Assembly: GCA_963281255.1 (NCBI GenBank)
Contig: OY725495.1
Location: 372,001 to 436,000, forward strand
DNA: 64,000 bases
Source: Aphrocallistes beatrix
Lineage: Eukaryota > Porifera > Hexactinellida > Sceptrulophora > Aphrocallistidae
Direction: 5' to 3'
The translations under genes and the position numbers were made by a program. The notes below the pieces were generated by a model, which made no database searches, was not told where the DNA came from, and saw only the letters and a list, made by a program, of their open reading frames with translations. Positions 33,201 through 40,200 of this stretch are shown here, in pieces. Every line of letters begins with the position of its first letter. Positions within the stretch are counted from its first letter, which is position 1.

Positions 33201-35916
33201 CAATGCACTTGTCTCCGCTAATGGTAAGAAATCCGTTTTGAATTGATGATGCAGGAGGGAATTAATTTTGATCATGTCAAATTATAAATAAAGTTAATAA
33301 CGATAGTAACTAACCAAGGTGCCGTTTGCCATACTAAACTCATTAATTTTAAATTAGTTTCATTTACAAGTATTATGGAATTAGACTGACAAATGACAAA
33401 TGAAATACTCTTCCTAATTGCGTTATTAAGATGTCAGAAATGTTGTGTTGTGCTTTGCGATATTTTAAATTCCAATGTCATGAGAACTCCAATTGCAAGT
33501 TCTGTAAATTTCCAAATTCTATCGTATTTATACTCTCGTAAGGAAGTTCTGCAGCTGATAGTTTAACAGGTGTCGCATCTGTAGAGTATGAACATATTTC
33601 TGACGAAAAAATTCCTATCATTACAATGTATCTCCCTTACTGAAGAACATATGTCTTGTTTAAGGATTGGAAAGTATAAATAGATGGAGATTGAGAAGAG
33701 ATTACTTTTCTCCTGAGGAGAGAAGTAGATGAAAGAAAATGCTGCACATTTTTTTCAAATTTATTGAATTGTATTTCAAGTATTCAAATTATTTATAGGA
33801 GAGAACTAATGAAGAATTAAACACTGATTCAGGAAGAGACTCAACCATTCTTCCAGAGAGCGACTCCTCGAGATCCACATTCCCGGAGCTCTTCGCGGGT
33901 GCTAACAACGAAATTTCTAAACATAACAATCCCGAAGTAACCGATTTAGACAGATATATCCTGGACTCCGGAGACCAACCCAATAACGTGCAGAGACTAA
34001 TCAATCGCTTCTCACCTGAGAAAATACCGCCTAATCTAAATGTAGAACTTGATGATATTGGAAATAGCGATACACCGCTATTGGATAACCTCACTGGCGA
34101 AGAGCACATACTTAAACCTCAAGCCAAGACAAAATTTCCGACTTGTCTCGAACTTGCTCTTGCTGGAAACTCGCCTGACATGTCCCATTGCCGTCAAAAT
34201 TCGCGAGATTCAAACAGACTTTGGTTGCAAACAAGTTTTAATAAATCCAATCCACATCTTCCAGTTGAAGGTGAGCCACAAGAGCGAGTAGAATTTAGTA
34301 AATTCTCTAAACATAATGATGATGATGGCACAACAAGCATGCCTTCTACTCCTACCACCAGCGATAAAATGGGTGAGTATCCCGTTTTAGTACTTTGATT
34401 CAATTTTGTGCGACCTTATGAATATATCTTCATAGAAAATACACCGAAATGTGAGAGTGAAAAGAAATCAAAACTGGAAAAAAGATCAAGTTTAACTAAA
34501 TTCCAAATGCCGAAGTTGTTCACTCACAAAACCCACCGTAACTACACCCTTAAAATCCCTCTGAAACTCCTTGATGAAGACAATGAAGAGAGAACAAGCA
34601 ACCTGGGTACACCATGCAGTGATGCGAATTTATCCAGAACCGGATCACAAGATATACTCTCCGCTCCTTCGAAGGACAGTCTCCACATCTGTGGGCCGAC
34701 TGTATGGCTTGGAACTGAATCTGGAGGGTAAGCTTCACAGGTTCTGTAGTGGATCTTCATGTACAGTTAATTAATGTTGATGTTCTTAGCTTAATTGTGT
34801 ATCAATCTGATGTTAACATCCGGACACAATCAAGACACACAATCCAACTTTCCCATTCAGTACATGCCATATGGTAAGCTCGCTCTAACTCTAACAGAAC
34901 TTGGAATATTTCCAACTTCATTCACACATATTTATTTTCTGTATTTTAGCCATCACAGAAGCAAAGTCTTTGTAGGGATTGGGAATGGTAATCTGGTCAT
35001 ATTTTCATACACAAAAGGTAAACTATTATTAACTACAATTAATTCCGAATTGCATTCGTTTTTTATTCATTTACTATAACGGCACAGCATCTCAAGAATG
35101 GATACAATCAGAGAAAAGGCAGGTGTCCAACATCGACCATCCTCTCTTGTGCATAACTTCTGTCCAGCAAGAAACTCTCTGGGTAGCGGAAGCAAATAGA
35201 GTACACATATTCGCAGGGGATGTCTTTAGTTTCTCTGTGAGTTTCAGCCAGTCAGTTCAATCTACATGTATACATATGCGCATATTTACCAGTTCTAACT
35301 AGGTCAAGAAATTTTCTCTCTGGCCTACGCAAAGGAACAATTCCCTCATTGTGATCAATCAGATTGTCTATGATGGGAATGGAGGTGTTTGGGTGTGCTT
35401 AGACAGAGAACCAACTCTCCACTTGTACAGCATCCTCACCTACACACAAATACTACAGGTTGACTGTATGGGACCGTGTTTGAAATTGATTCAAGGTAAG
35501 TGTAAGATTATTGAATACTTTTGTATGTGCAATTTAAACATTGATTCTCTCTCTCAGATAAAATTCTCTACAAGCACATGTCAGATCAGTTTCGTATCAC
35601 CTCGGTGCACACAACATCTCAAGGCACTTGGGTAGGCATCAGCTCTGGCATTTTAGCTTTCATTACTTCACCGAGATATGACGCACGCGCTTGTCAAGTT
35701 TTCGAGGATCCAACTATCTACCCTTCATTTCACGGCCACACAGCTGGGATCAAATTCATCGTGCCTTGGAAACACAGATTCCTCGAGAGTAAACGTGACG
35801 AGATAATCGTTACAGGCGGAATCGGCTATGAGTATAGAGGGGACGGTAAGTATCCTGTTGAATTCGAGAGAGATTCACACAACAGTGGCACTGTCCTCAT
35901 CTGGAGTCCACAATAA
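3247..35916 (+). CDS. ARHGEF17: ARHGEF17-like Rho guanine nucleotide exchange factor, 30 exons, host of nested genes
   Basis: Exchange factor activating Rho-type GTPases at the actin cytoskeleton. Exons: 3247-3421, 3615-3701, 3771-3957, 23895-24171, 24550-24765, 24831-24951, 25016-25222, 25502-25786, 25959-26146, 26214-26291, 27654-27839, 27916-28020, 28089-28190, 28254-28424, 28535-28591, 31179-31300, 31367-31458, 31567-31682, 31754-31866, 31939-32024, 32105-32425, 32681-32877, 32942-33223, 33799-34372, 34436-34727, 34790-34873, 34950-35017, 35088-35236, 35303-35495, 35558-35916; 5490 nt, 1829 aa, all phases compatible. Residues 1-580 are Ser/Pro-rich and disordered. DH domain about 582-815 (YVVMNLFDTEMSYVRSLE; LLIQPIQRPLRYPLIIK). 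PH domain about 815-990 with the CIFLFSDLIVLCN strand. The C-terminal beta-propeller has repeats such as VWLGTESGG, VFVGIGNGNLVIF and GTWVGISSG, as in ARHGEF17 rather than short RhoGEFs. Joining exons 1-3 to the rest across a 19.9-kb intron rests on phase (2) and similar composition only; exons 4-30 are firm. Confidence 0.85.
3958..6477 (+). other. First part of RhoGEF intron 3, no gene recognised
   Basis: AT-rich intronic sequence between RhoGEF exon 3 and the 3' end of channel gene 1. It has stops in all frames, and the longest open frame (4596-4985) has no recognisable composition or motif. I see no RNA gene or repeat family. Confidence 0.5.
6478..11719 (-). CDS. Ankyrin-repeat TRP-like cation channel, paralogue 1
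   Basis: Predicted plasma-membrane cation channel. Exons in transcript order: 11719-11668, 11022-10939, 10811-10439, 10378-10119, 9872-9481, 9407-9013, 8830-6478; 3909 nt, 1302 aa, all phases consistent. An acidic N-terminus is followed by about a dozen ankyrin repeats (residues about 170-740; e.g. DKYGHNGLHEAAIRND, GMTPLKLASLRGYNELA). Then a six-helix TRP/Kv-like core (about 800-1120): S1 FLLYLIFMIVLSGALFLAS, S2 with FSELVEFAYGW, S3-S4, linker IDTVKAVFSKDIPRF, S5, pore LLLDGGPGNREDD, S6 VLSNILIAQLSETYATL. The tail ends in a coiled coil. Long ankyrin N-terminus plus S6 NILIAQL suggests TRPA/TRPV affinity, but the pore matches neither group. Lies antisense in RhoGEF intron 3, head-to-tail with two paralogues. 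Has a small extra exon 2 absent from the other two. Start is the only Met before the first donor. Confidence 0.86.
11211..11532. repeat. MITE-like element (family A) in intron 1 of channel gene 1
   Basis: About 320 bp with imperfect terminal inverted repeats: left tacactcgactccgctta, right read in reverse tacagtcgactctgctta. Internal motifs of the ccgcttaatcgg type recur. A related copy sits in intron 1 of channel gene 3 and a diverged inverted copy near 12240. The TA-ended termini are typical of non-autonomous Tc1/mariner or pogo elements. No coding capacity. Confidence 0.6.
11720..12466. other. Spacer between channel genes 1 and 2
   Basis: About 750 bp separating the start of channel gene 1 from the stop of channel gene 2, inside RhoGEF intron 3. 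It should hold the promoter of gene 1 and the terminator of gene 2. Its only recognisable structure is a degenerate family A repeat at about 12240-12370. Confidence 0.5.
12240..12370 (-). repeat. Diverged, inverted fragment of MITE family A
   Basis: In reverse complement this stretch shares blocks with the left half of the 11211-11532 element: ttgc then tcatttccgg, then a G-rich block with ggttac, then ctataaatagaaaa, and a CCCAA block, in the same order and similar spacing. Termini are not clear, so bounds are approximate. Confidence 0.45.
12467..16781 (-). CDS. Ankyrin-repeat TRP-like cation channel, paralogue 2
   Basis: Second channel of the tandem set. Exons in transcript order: 16781-16685, 16596-16194, 16091-15850, 15778-15402, 15334-14937, 14828-12467; 3879 nt, 1292 aa. 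Same architecture as paralogue 1: ankyrin repeats from the HESILHICARYG block onward, pre-S1 EHPIVKKTVEKKL, six membrane helices, pore FLLDGGPGNREED, S6 VISNILIAQLSETYATL, C-terminal coiled coil. The intron after exon 4 (15401-15335) begins GCAAGT; the nearby GT (GCAA|GT) gives an early stop, and the whole-gene frame closes only with the GC donor. Paralogue 3 has GTAAGA at the same place. This gene is the closest match to paralogue 1 in the region after S6. It lacks the family A repeat in its 88-bp intron 1. Confidence 0.86.
16782..17800. other. Spacer between channel genes 2 and 3
   Basis: About 1 kb of AT-rich DNA between the start of channel gene 2 and the stop of channel gene 3. Apart from the MITE-like element at 16819-17008 I see no gene or RNA. 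Confidence 0.5.
16819..17008. repeat. MITE-like element (family B) upstream of channel gene 2
   Basis: About 190 bp. Two internal copies of a tccgtt-tagagag-gtctgctt-tcggag unit lie in direct orientation (about 16858-16890 and 16951-16981). The left end is tactccgaataacggacac and the right end reads in reverse as tacagtgaagtctccc. Such ends occur on non-autonomous Tc1/mariner/pogo elements. It lies within 40 bp of the start codon of channel gene 2, so it may form part of that promoter. Confidence 0.5.
17801..23557 (-). CDS. Ankyrin-repeat TRP-like cation channel, paralogue 3
   Basis: Third channel of the tandem set. Exons in transcript order: 23557-23479, 21927-21516, 21446-20801, 20730-20333, 20132-17801; 3867 nt, 1288 aa, phases consistent. 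Same layout as paralogues 1 and 2, with pore LILDGGPGNREDD and S6 VISNILIAQLSETYATL. Exon 3 (646 nt) corresponds to two exons in both paralogues (260+392 and 242+377 nt), so the intron inside the ankyrin region has been lost here, or was gained before 1 and 2 split. Intron 1 (21928-23478) is filled by a family A repeat carrying a complete mariner transposon. The donor of exon 1 (GTAAGT) directly abuts the repeat terminus. The start Met opens the 26-codon first exon. Confidence 0.86.
22098..23413 (+). mobile_element. Mariner-family DNA transposon, apparently complete
   Basis: A 1316-bp element flanked by TA dinucleotides (22096-22097 and 23414-23415). Terminal inverted repeats match over 24 bp (22102-22125 and 23388-23411, beginning cgttcaaaaagtttacatca); the outermost two to four bases differ. 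It encloses one intact transposase frame. Size, TA target and inverted repeats are those of mariner. It is inserted in an older family A repeat in intron 1 of channel gene 3, on the opposite strand to that gene and the same strand as the RhoGEF. Confidence 0.9.
22272..23348 (+). CDS. Mariner transposase (DD34D)
   Basis: Cut-and-paste transposase of 358 aa. The frame also runs 17 codons upstream from a TTG; ATG at 22272 is chosen because MASKYSSSKYEQRAF begins the usual mariner N-terminus. Residues 1-110 form the helix-turn-helix DNA-binding part, with a WDRQVKEGREDIED-ARSGRP signature. The catalytic triad is D in VTGDETWI, D in LLHDNARPH and D in YSPDLSPCDFW, with exactly 34 residues between the last two, the mariner spacing. 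There is no frameshift or stop, so insertion is recent enough that the enzyme may still work. Confidence 0.92.
   Translation: MASKYSSSKYEQRAFIKACTLLGEKPVDIYEKLVKVYSYDALAYSTVRQWDRQVKEGREDIEDEARSGRPKSASTSGIIAIVEELINDDPHLSVIEIAETVDISTGAVHHILHDVLNLRKVSARWIPKLLTKDQKKQRVSCAKKLIKKYEDCDTRRLYEIVTGDETWIKFSEPERKERSKAWLPKNSIPLTKPRPDFREEKVLYSIFFDAYGPVAQIPVPKGGKINGDFYSSKCLREVEDFYKTRRPSTGARGIKLLHDNARPHVSKLTRQTIDEIGFEVLEHPPYSPDLSPCDFWLFPEMKKHLGRKHFSTRSDLGTAVYHYLHSIERDEYKKTFSKWIERLKLCIDNQGEYFKHIM
23558..23894. other. End of RhoGEF intron 3 upstream of channel gene 3
   Basis: About 340 bp between the start codon of channel gene 3 (antisense) and RhoGEF exon 4. It should contain the promoter of channel gene 3. 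I see no specific motif. Confidence 0.4.
25243..25434. mobile_element. Non-autonomous hAT-type element with 8-bp target duplication
   Basis: The element at 25251-25426 (176 bp) is bounded by an exact 8-bp direct repeat gtttagat (25243-25250 and 25427-25434), the hAT target-site length. Its ends are inverted repeats: left caggtgtgtcaaactcg, right in reverse caggcgtgtcaaactgg. Internal gggcca and cgggccac motifs are typical of hAT miniature elements in many animals. It lies in RhoGEF intron 7 and has no coding capacity. Confidence 0.85.
26413..27465 (-). CDS. Secreted trypsin-fold protein without catalytic triad (pseudoprotease)
   Basis: Single-exon gene of 350 aa, antisense in RhoGEF intron 10. 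An N-terminal hydrophobic stretch (LKLIIVLLFCIQLF, about residues 10-23) is a likely signal peptide. The S1 chymotrypsin fold is recognisable. VLTSAQC at 138-144 replaces VLTAAHC, so Gln143 stands for the catalytic His. YNYALIKL replaces DIALIKL, so Asn195 stands for Asp. NEKGNPL at 267-273 replaces GDSGGPL, so Lys269 stands for Ser. Core strands and several cysteines (C94, C128, C144, C248, C262) remain. With all three residues changed it cannot act as a serine protease; a binding, inhibitory or immune role is possible but not shown. The frame is intact, so it is probably an expressed pseudoenzyme rather than a decaying pseudogene. Confidence 0.8.
   Translation of the reverse strand: MQLYGSMKQLKLIIVLLFCIQLFSSKKIYLYTRLLPLNSNPNETTHVLDTSHYEITNALRIPVPYRSNLTLIKLEACNNDGGDNKYSVKQKITCNNREARSIIGDDDRIEVDRQRYPYSTIVNIHSRCNGVAVGYNYVLTSAQCVYYHYYTRPTIKVTRINGGELSQIEAEIDKVFFPIEWIDLIGNKLERFKYNYALIKLTQGQQTYVPIHMNTPTPIESQCNSQFTQAGFDYNNQDGNITILRSRCESKFETFETTFIDCDSNVNEKGNPLFTLYKRKNGYYYNSVGGILVGNFGKYYLDHRIEGKEYNLGLRINYEVFLRLCTWMDRLDKCRQYYPKYFPLDSLTEI
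28805..28812 (+). promoter_or_regulatory. TATA-like box before the TRAF-like gene
   Basis: ttatataa lies 59 bp upstream of the ATG at 28871, a plausible distance for a core promoter with a short leader. It sits in the host RhoGEF intron. Support is sequence match and position only. Confidence 0.3.
28871..30055 (+). CDS. TRAF-like adaptor: degenerate RING, TRAF zinc fingers, MATH domain
   Basis: Intronless 394-aa gene in RhoGEF intron 15, on the host's strand. TRAFs couple receptors to ubiquitin, NF-kB and JNK signalling. The N-terminal RING is reduced: CIECEGILKDACLADKGYKCQIC keeps Cys pairs but lacks the His and spacing of a working C3HC4 RING. Residues about 95-225 hold several TRAF-type CXXC-H-C fingers (CPYGCTSRISRSEYHLHSQYE; CGYCSK; CPNHCCSEEI). 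A short coiled coil follows (REHMRLLLQRLEKVE), then a MATH/TRAF-C domain at about 250-394 with IGPYFFVGLCKF and NRISFYVRLMRGEMDASLQW. E3 ligase activity looks doubtful; an adaptor or decoy role is inferred. The lack of introns in a many-exon host suggests a retrocopy or ancient intronless form. Confidence 0.88.
   Translation: MASRLSPMEDLLFIKKDGTGYVGYSQNLLLAELTDIEKSLLTCIECEGILKDACLADKGYKCQICVKPGEDTKPAEANRHAVGMLQVRCPLFQEKCEWYGTLSCLVEHLASECSHLPIECPYGCTSRISRSEYHLHSQYECSLRPTKCGYCSKVVASSVLNDHYTKCRQVPVNCPNHCCSEEIPQDLLISHLDNHCPLSHVNCPFDKFGCSAEKMPRKDIEEHESESLREHMRLLLQRLEKVESAITTNQSGGTLWKIDMIKDKLATGGTYIGPYFFVGLCKFQIVLIAQGKQANRISFYVRLMRGEMDASLQWPFKGKMTFTLLSKKPNEKKSLKYTFLSEVNNPNSFTQLAEENACCVGFTINNAFQHLSHEKLIYDNAILLRASVEVYSNL
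30331..30762 (-). CDS. Maf-like bZIP transcription factor, small and divergent
   Basis: Intronless 143-aa protein, antisense in RhoGEF intron 15. Residues 52-78 resemble the extended homology region that only Maf proteins carry ahead of the basic region (IEEMPIKQLNYILSLGFYTA, compare the Maf MSVRELN pattern). The basic region RRMRRNLKCKAYVKKSR (78-94) aligns with RRRTLKNRGYAASCR of Mafs and ends in the invariant Arg94, but the bZIP-invariant Asn is Cys86. The zipper shows M104, L111, L118 and L125 at seven-residue steps. Size and absence of a long activation domain suggest a small-Maf-like partner. The Asn change may alter or abolish canonical DNA contact. Nuclear location is inferred. Confidence 0.7.
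   Translation of the reverse strand: MDCDLGNFSYETTPDSILGKKLNTDSLPKDIHFSKVFSNPLQNALCLGKKEIEEMPIKQLNYILSLGFYTAAEVEYIRRMRRNLKCKAYVKKSRNIQRELETQMESEVDVLEIEKCKLREEKKKLEKEIEFYKFQFNHGPTFC
30814..30824 (-). promoter_or_regulatory. TATA-like stretch before the Maf-like bZIP gene
   Basis: An alternating tatatatata run lies about 55 bp upstream of the antisense start codon at 30762. Weak evidence: composition and position only, and such runs are common in AT-rich introns. Confidence 0.25.
32490..32645. repeat. G-rich repeat fragment in RhoGEF intron 21
   Basis: A stretch with many G runs (agagggggtc, gaggggcagg, gggggggac, agggggagtg) followed by C-rich motifs (tctcccttgtcctcc). Its composition departs sharply from the AT-rich surroundings and resembles G-run/C-run halves of miniature elements common in invertebrates. 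No termini or target duplication were found, so family assignment is open. Confidence 0.35.
33224..33798. other. RhoGEF intron 23, no gene recognised
   Basis: 575 bp of AT-rich intron between two exons of the RhoGEF. All frames are closed and I see no repeat or RNA structure. Confidence 0.5.
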
Positions 35917-36252
35917 ATCTCCATCGCATCACCATATTCGCTTACAGGCCAAAGTTTAATAATGAGTTTAATTCGAGTTAGATGAGTTGTTTTCAAACGC
36001 ATCATACCTGGAATCCTCCCCTCTACTCATCATATTTTGTATGATACGCGTAGTTTTATCAACTTTTAATCCTAGTTTTATTATTTATTTTTTGATAGAC
36101 TATTACTGTATTTTTGATATATTATTTGATAATTTATTGCTAGATTATTTATTTGTTTTAATTTTCAATTTAATCGGTAGAATGAGGGACATACGATTAG
36201 ATGTGAAATGCTACGCTAAATAATAGAGTGGAGTATCCTACTTTAAGCCTGG

Positions 36253-36436
36253 GAGAAAATAATATGTTGTCTCTTCTAGAAATGGTGTTTTCAGCTAGCA
36301 TTGAGCCAGGCTACTAAATGGTCCAATTTTATAACAAATATATCCACTTAGCTAGCCTTATAGCTCTAGCTCAATGCTCTCAATGCTAGCTGAAAACACC
36401 ATTTCTAGAAGCACAAGAGACAACATATTATATTCT
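36253..36436. repeat. Hairpin MITE-like element
   Basis: Arms of about 55 bp, 36253-36305 and 36379-36436, are near-perfect inverted repeats (left aatatgttgtctctt...tctagaaatggtgttttc; right reads as its reverse complement with small indels). About 73 bp lie between them. Transcribed DNA here would fold into a long hairpin. Confidence 0.75.
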
Positions 36437-36480
36437 CTTCGAGCCTCTAGAAGCTATTAGATGCTAGGAAATGCATACAT

Positions 36481-36546
36481 TGGCGTAGCTAGGGCCAAGC
36501 TAATGGTGGGGTACATGCCCCACCTGACCCTATTCACGCTACGCCA
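36481..36546. repeat. Short palindromic element, ggcgtagc termini
   Basis: Ends tggcgtagctaggg and gctacgcca are inverted repeats enclosing a gtggggtacatgccccac palindrome. The ggcgtagc terminus is seen on many invertebrate miniature elements. 66 bp, no coding capacity. Confidence 0.5.
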
Positions 36547-36769
36547 CAGAATGCATAGACAGATTATTTTGAGCTTGCCATTAAATCGTTCGTATATTCC
36601 GAATATCATAGAGTTCTAGGGTGAATAATTTAATTTAACGAGATACCCTGGATCCTAAACATGATTTTACTTCCAAATTCAGGGCTCGAAATCGTGAGGT
36701 TTCATAAATCTCAAGATTCTGTCGTGAGACTAAATAAATAATTCTTTGTAAGACACAATCCTATCAGAT

Positions 36770-36900
36770 CAGGGCTCTCAACCTGAGAGAATTCGGTGAA
36801 GTTTGATAGAAGTGTCGTGATATTTTGAGACAAATCGTGAGATCGTGACATTTGACCCGAAATCATGTGACACGACGAGATCGTTGAGTTGAGAGGCCTG
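36770..36900. repeat. Possible hAT-like miniature fragment
   Basis: Ends cagggctctcaacc and, in reverse, caggcctctcaactc are imperfect inverted repeats of the hAT type. A related start cagggctcgaaatcgtgag occurs at about 36681. I could not find a matching 8-bp target duplication, so the assignment is tentative. Confidence 0.35.
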
Positions 36901-37053
36901 TAAATTTATAACAGTAGGTCCAACTATCATTTCCTCGTTCTGACAGTGGCGTTTAGTGCCAGGACAATGTTTCCCTCTTTCCCTAACCTTGAAACTTTGT
37001 TGTTATCAAGAAAATCCCCTGCCCTTTATAACCATCCCTGAGTATATAGTAAA

Positions 37054-37218
37054 AAATTGATACCCAAGTTTGTCCATTTCCCAAACAGTTACCACCCAGA
37101 AACTTACCGCATTGAGCAATAACCATACTTGACTATACTCACTATGCAGCCCAGCACTTTGTGGGATGTTTGGGTAGTAACTGCTTGGGAAATGTGGAGA
37201 CAAACTTGGGTATTTTTA
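37054..37218. repeat. Hairpin MITE-like element abutting the RING gene start
   Basis: Left arm from about 37054 (gatacccaagtttgtcc, then atttcccaaacagttac, then caccca) is matched in reverse by the right arm 37171-37218 (tgggtagtaactgcttggga, then aaatgtggagacaaacttgg). Arms are about 45 bp with a few mismatches. It ends 26 bp before the ATG at 37245, so it must contribute to the promoter or 5' leader unless an upstream exon exists. Confidence 0.7.
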
Positions 37219-37244
37219 TAATGAATTACTATTAGCACTGTGTT

Positions 37245-40200
37245 ATGCCGGCAGATCTACCACCATTCAATAATCTGCGTAAAGCTCTCACTGACCTTGA
37301 GCAGTGCCTAACGTGTGCCTATTGCAGTCGAATCTACACGAACCCGTTCACACTCACCACCTGCGGACACACGTTTTGTGAGCAATGTGTGCTGATTTTT
37401 GTATCTGGTGTCAAAGCACAGTCACTCTGTCCTCTATGTAACATTCCTATCTGGCTAAATCAGTCACAAACAAACAGACAACTGAAAGGCTTGCTACAGC
37501 ACTATCACCAAATCAGATCCCTGCTTGGGATACAAGAACCGATCAATGTTATTCCAATTTACCTCAAACCCAAACCTGACCCTAAGCAACGTAAAGGTAG
37601 GAAAAAGAGTGGGAAGTTATTCAGTAATCAAAGTCGAGATACGCTAGAATCGCCTCAATCAGTAACTGACCACTCAAAAGTCCAAACGGACGATAGCACA
37701 CTCAGAGAAGATACCCGATCACTTACCAGTCAGAGAGAAACTAACAATGTCAATCCAGTTTGTGACGTCATTCCTTCTGAAAGATCTTCCATAATTGATT
37801 CTAAAGACGGACAAGAAGTAACTATTAATGAAGCGAACTCAAATTCCCATTTGGTTGAAAGTATTTCTCCACTTACGAACGCAAATATCAAACTGTGTGA
37901 TGACGTAATGCCAACGGATTCCGTTATTCAAGAAGTAATAGATAACAGTGACAAGCTAACTTCAACCCCTGCTAATGGTGACTCCGTTAGGAGAGCTCAG
38001 TTCCAACCTTACTCTAAATATGAAATGTTACCTCGAAGTATCAATTTCTTTCAACTGATCGATAACGAAGATTCTTCTTTATCGTCTGAAAATATTGGAA
38101 AACAAAAACATTGTATTGAGCAGAATAACACCTCTCCAATTGTATCCCATCCCAGCGTCCAGTCTCCAGTCCATCAACAGACTGTAACGCCTCCCATAAT
38201 TCCTCTCACTCAGAGACAAACTCCTATCAATTTCCATAACTCACTGATACAAGATTCTAACATCAACACTCAGTCTCCAGATATTCAACGAACTGACATG
38301 CCTCCCATCATTCCTCTCACTCAGAGACAAACTCCTACCAATTTCCATAACTCACTGATACAAGATTCTAACATCAACACTCAGTCTTCAGATATTCAAC
38401 GAACTGACATGCCTCCCATCATTCCTCTCACTCAGAGACAAACTCCTACCAATTTCCATAACTCACTGATACAAGATTCTAACATCAACACTCAGTCTTC
38501 AGATATTCAACGAACTGACATGCCTCCCATCATTCCTCTCACTCAGAGACAAACTCCTACCAATTTCCATAACTCACTGATACAAGATTCTAACATCAAC
38601 ACTCAGTCTTCAGATATTCAACGAACTGACATGCCTCCCATCATTCCACTCACTCAGAGACAAACTCCTACCAATTTCCATAACTCACTGATACAAGATT
38701 CTAACATCAACACTCAGTCTTCAGATATTCAACGAACTGACATGCCTCCCATCATTCCACTCACTCAGAGACAAACTCCTACCAATTTCCATAACTCACT
38801 GATACAAGATTCTAACATCAACACTCAGTCTTCAGATATTCAACGAACTGACATGCCTCCCATCATTCCTCTCACTCAGAGACAAACTCCTACCAATTTC
38901 CATAACTCACTGATACAAGATTCTAACATCAACACTCAGTCTCCAGATATTCAACGAACTGACAGGCCTCCCATAATTCCACTCACTCAGAGACAAACTC
39001 CTACCAATTTCCATAACTCACTGATACAAGATTCTAACATCAACACTCAGTCTTCAGATATTCAACGAACTGACATGCCTCCCATCATTCCTCTCACTCA
39101 GAGACAAACTCCTACCAATTTCCATAACTCACTGATACAAGATTCTAACATCAACACTCAGTCTTCAGATATTCAACTTGATACCCTTACACCTGGAGAG
39201 ATTCAAGAAACTGTAGATAGAAATTCTCAATCTTCAGATGATTCAGTGATAATAGAAAGTGTTCAACTTGCATCGAACTCCGCTATAATAAACGAAGTTA
39301 CACCAAACACAGTTATTAAAAACGAAATTATTTCACCATACACTAAACTTGAACCAGAAACACACACAAGGTCACCTTGTACAAAGACATATGATTCGCC
39401 CCAAGGGAGCAATACTAATACCCACAGTACCTATATGTGTGCTAGTCAGCCCCTCCCCTATGAGCACATCCTGCAGGTACAGAAGAATCTATGCCATATT
39501 CCTCAGATCCAATTGTTTAATCCGATTCTGAGGTTTCCACCTTACAATCCAACGGCTCAGTTTCTGCAAATTCAGACACGCACTAACAGTGCAGTGTATT
39601 ATTACCCACAACAAGTTCCCGTCAGACCCAAAGCTAAATTTGTGTCAAATGTTAATTGCCCTTTCAGGCCAAATCTTCCAGAAAATTACGCTGCTATTCC
39701 AAATTCTAACTCTGGAATACGATCCACAAACCGATTTAATTTCCAGGATAATTCAGCTTCACATCAAATTATTGAACCAAAAATCCCAACTCACTTCGAT
39801 ATTAATGCAACTCCGGAGAAGATTGATTCAGAGTTCGCACAACGTCAGTTAACTCAACATAATTTGGAAGTGGAGCAGAAACCATTAGATCAAATACACA
39901 ATTCAGTTGAGTCTATTCTATCCTCACCAGCACCAGATTCTCCACAAAATGTCGACGAGCAAGCAGATATAAACGAGAGTGAAAATGAACTGAGCATTCT
40001 TTGTAACGGTAAGTCTCCAATTAACGACTCAATTGGAGATAATATTTCACCAGAATTGAGAGAAAACGATGAAGACTCTGAAACAATACAAAATGACATA
40101 GAACCGTCTCGAAATTCTATTTCTGATTCTTTCTTACGAAAGTATTCACTCCAACTCTCCCCATGCCCTTACTCACAAAACATTCAGATGAACGAAGTGC

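Larger units (their letters stand above)
35917..37244. other. Intergenic region dense in miniature elements
   Basis: 1.3 kb between the RhoGEF stop and the RING-gene start. It carries at least three palindromic or inverted-repeat elements (36253-36436, 36481-36546, 37054-37218) and a possible hAT-like fragment at 36770-36900. No coding sequence recognised. Confidence 0.55.

Noticed and set aside
38181..39179. CRISPR-like array
   Set aside because: Units are contiguous 111-bp copies without spacers inside a coding frame of a eukaryotic gene.
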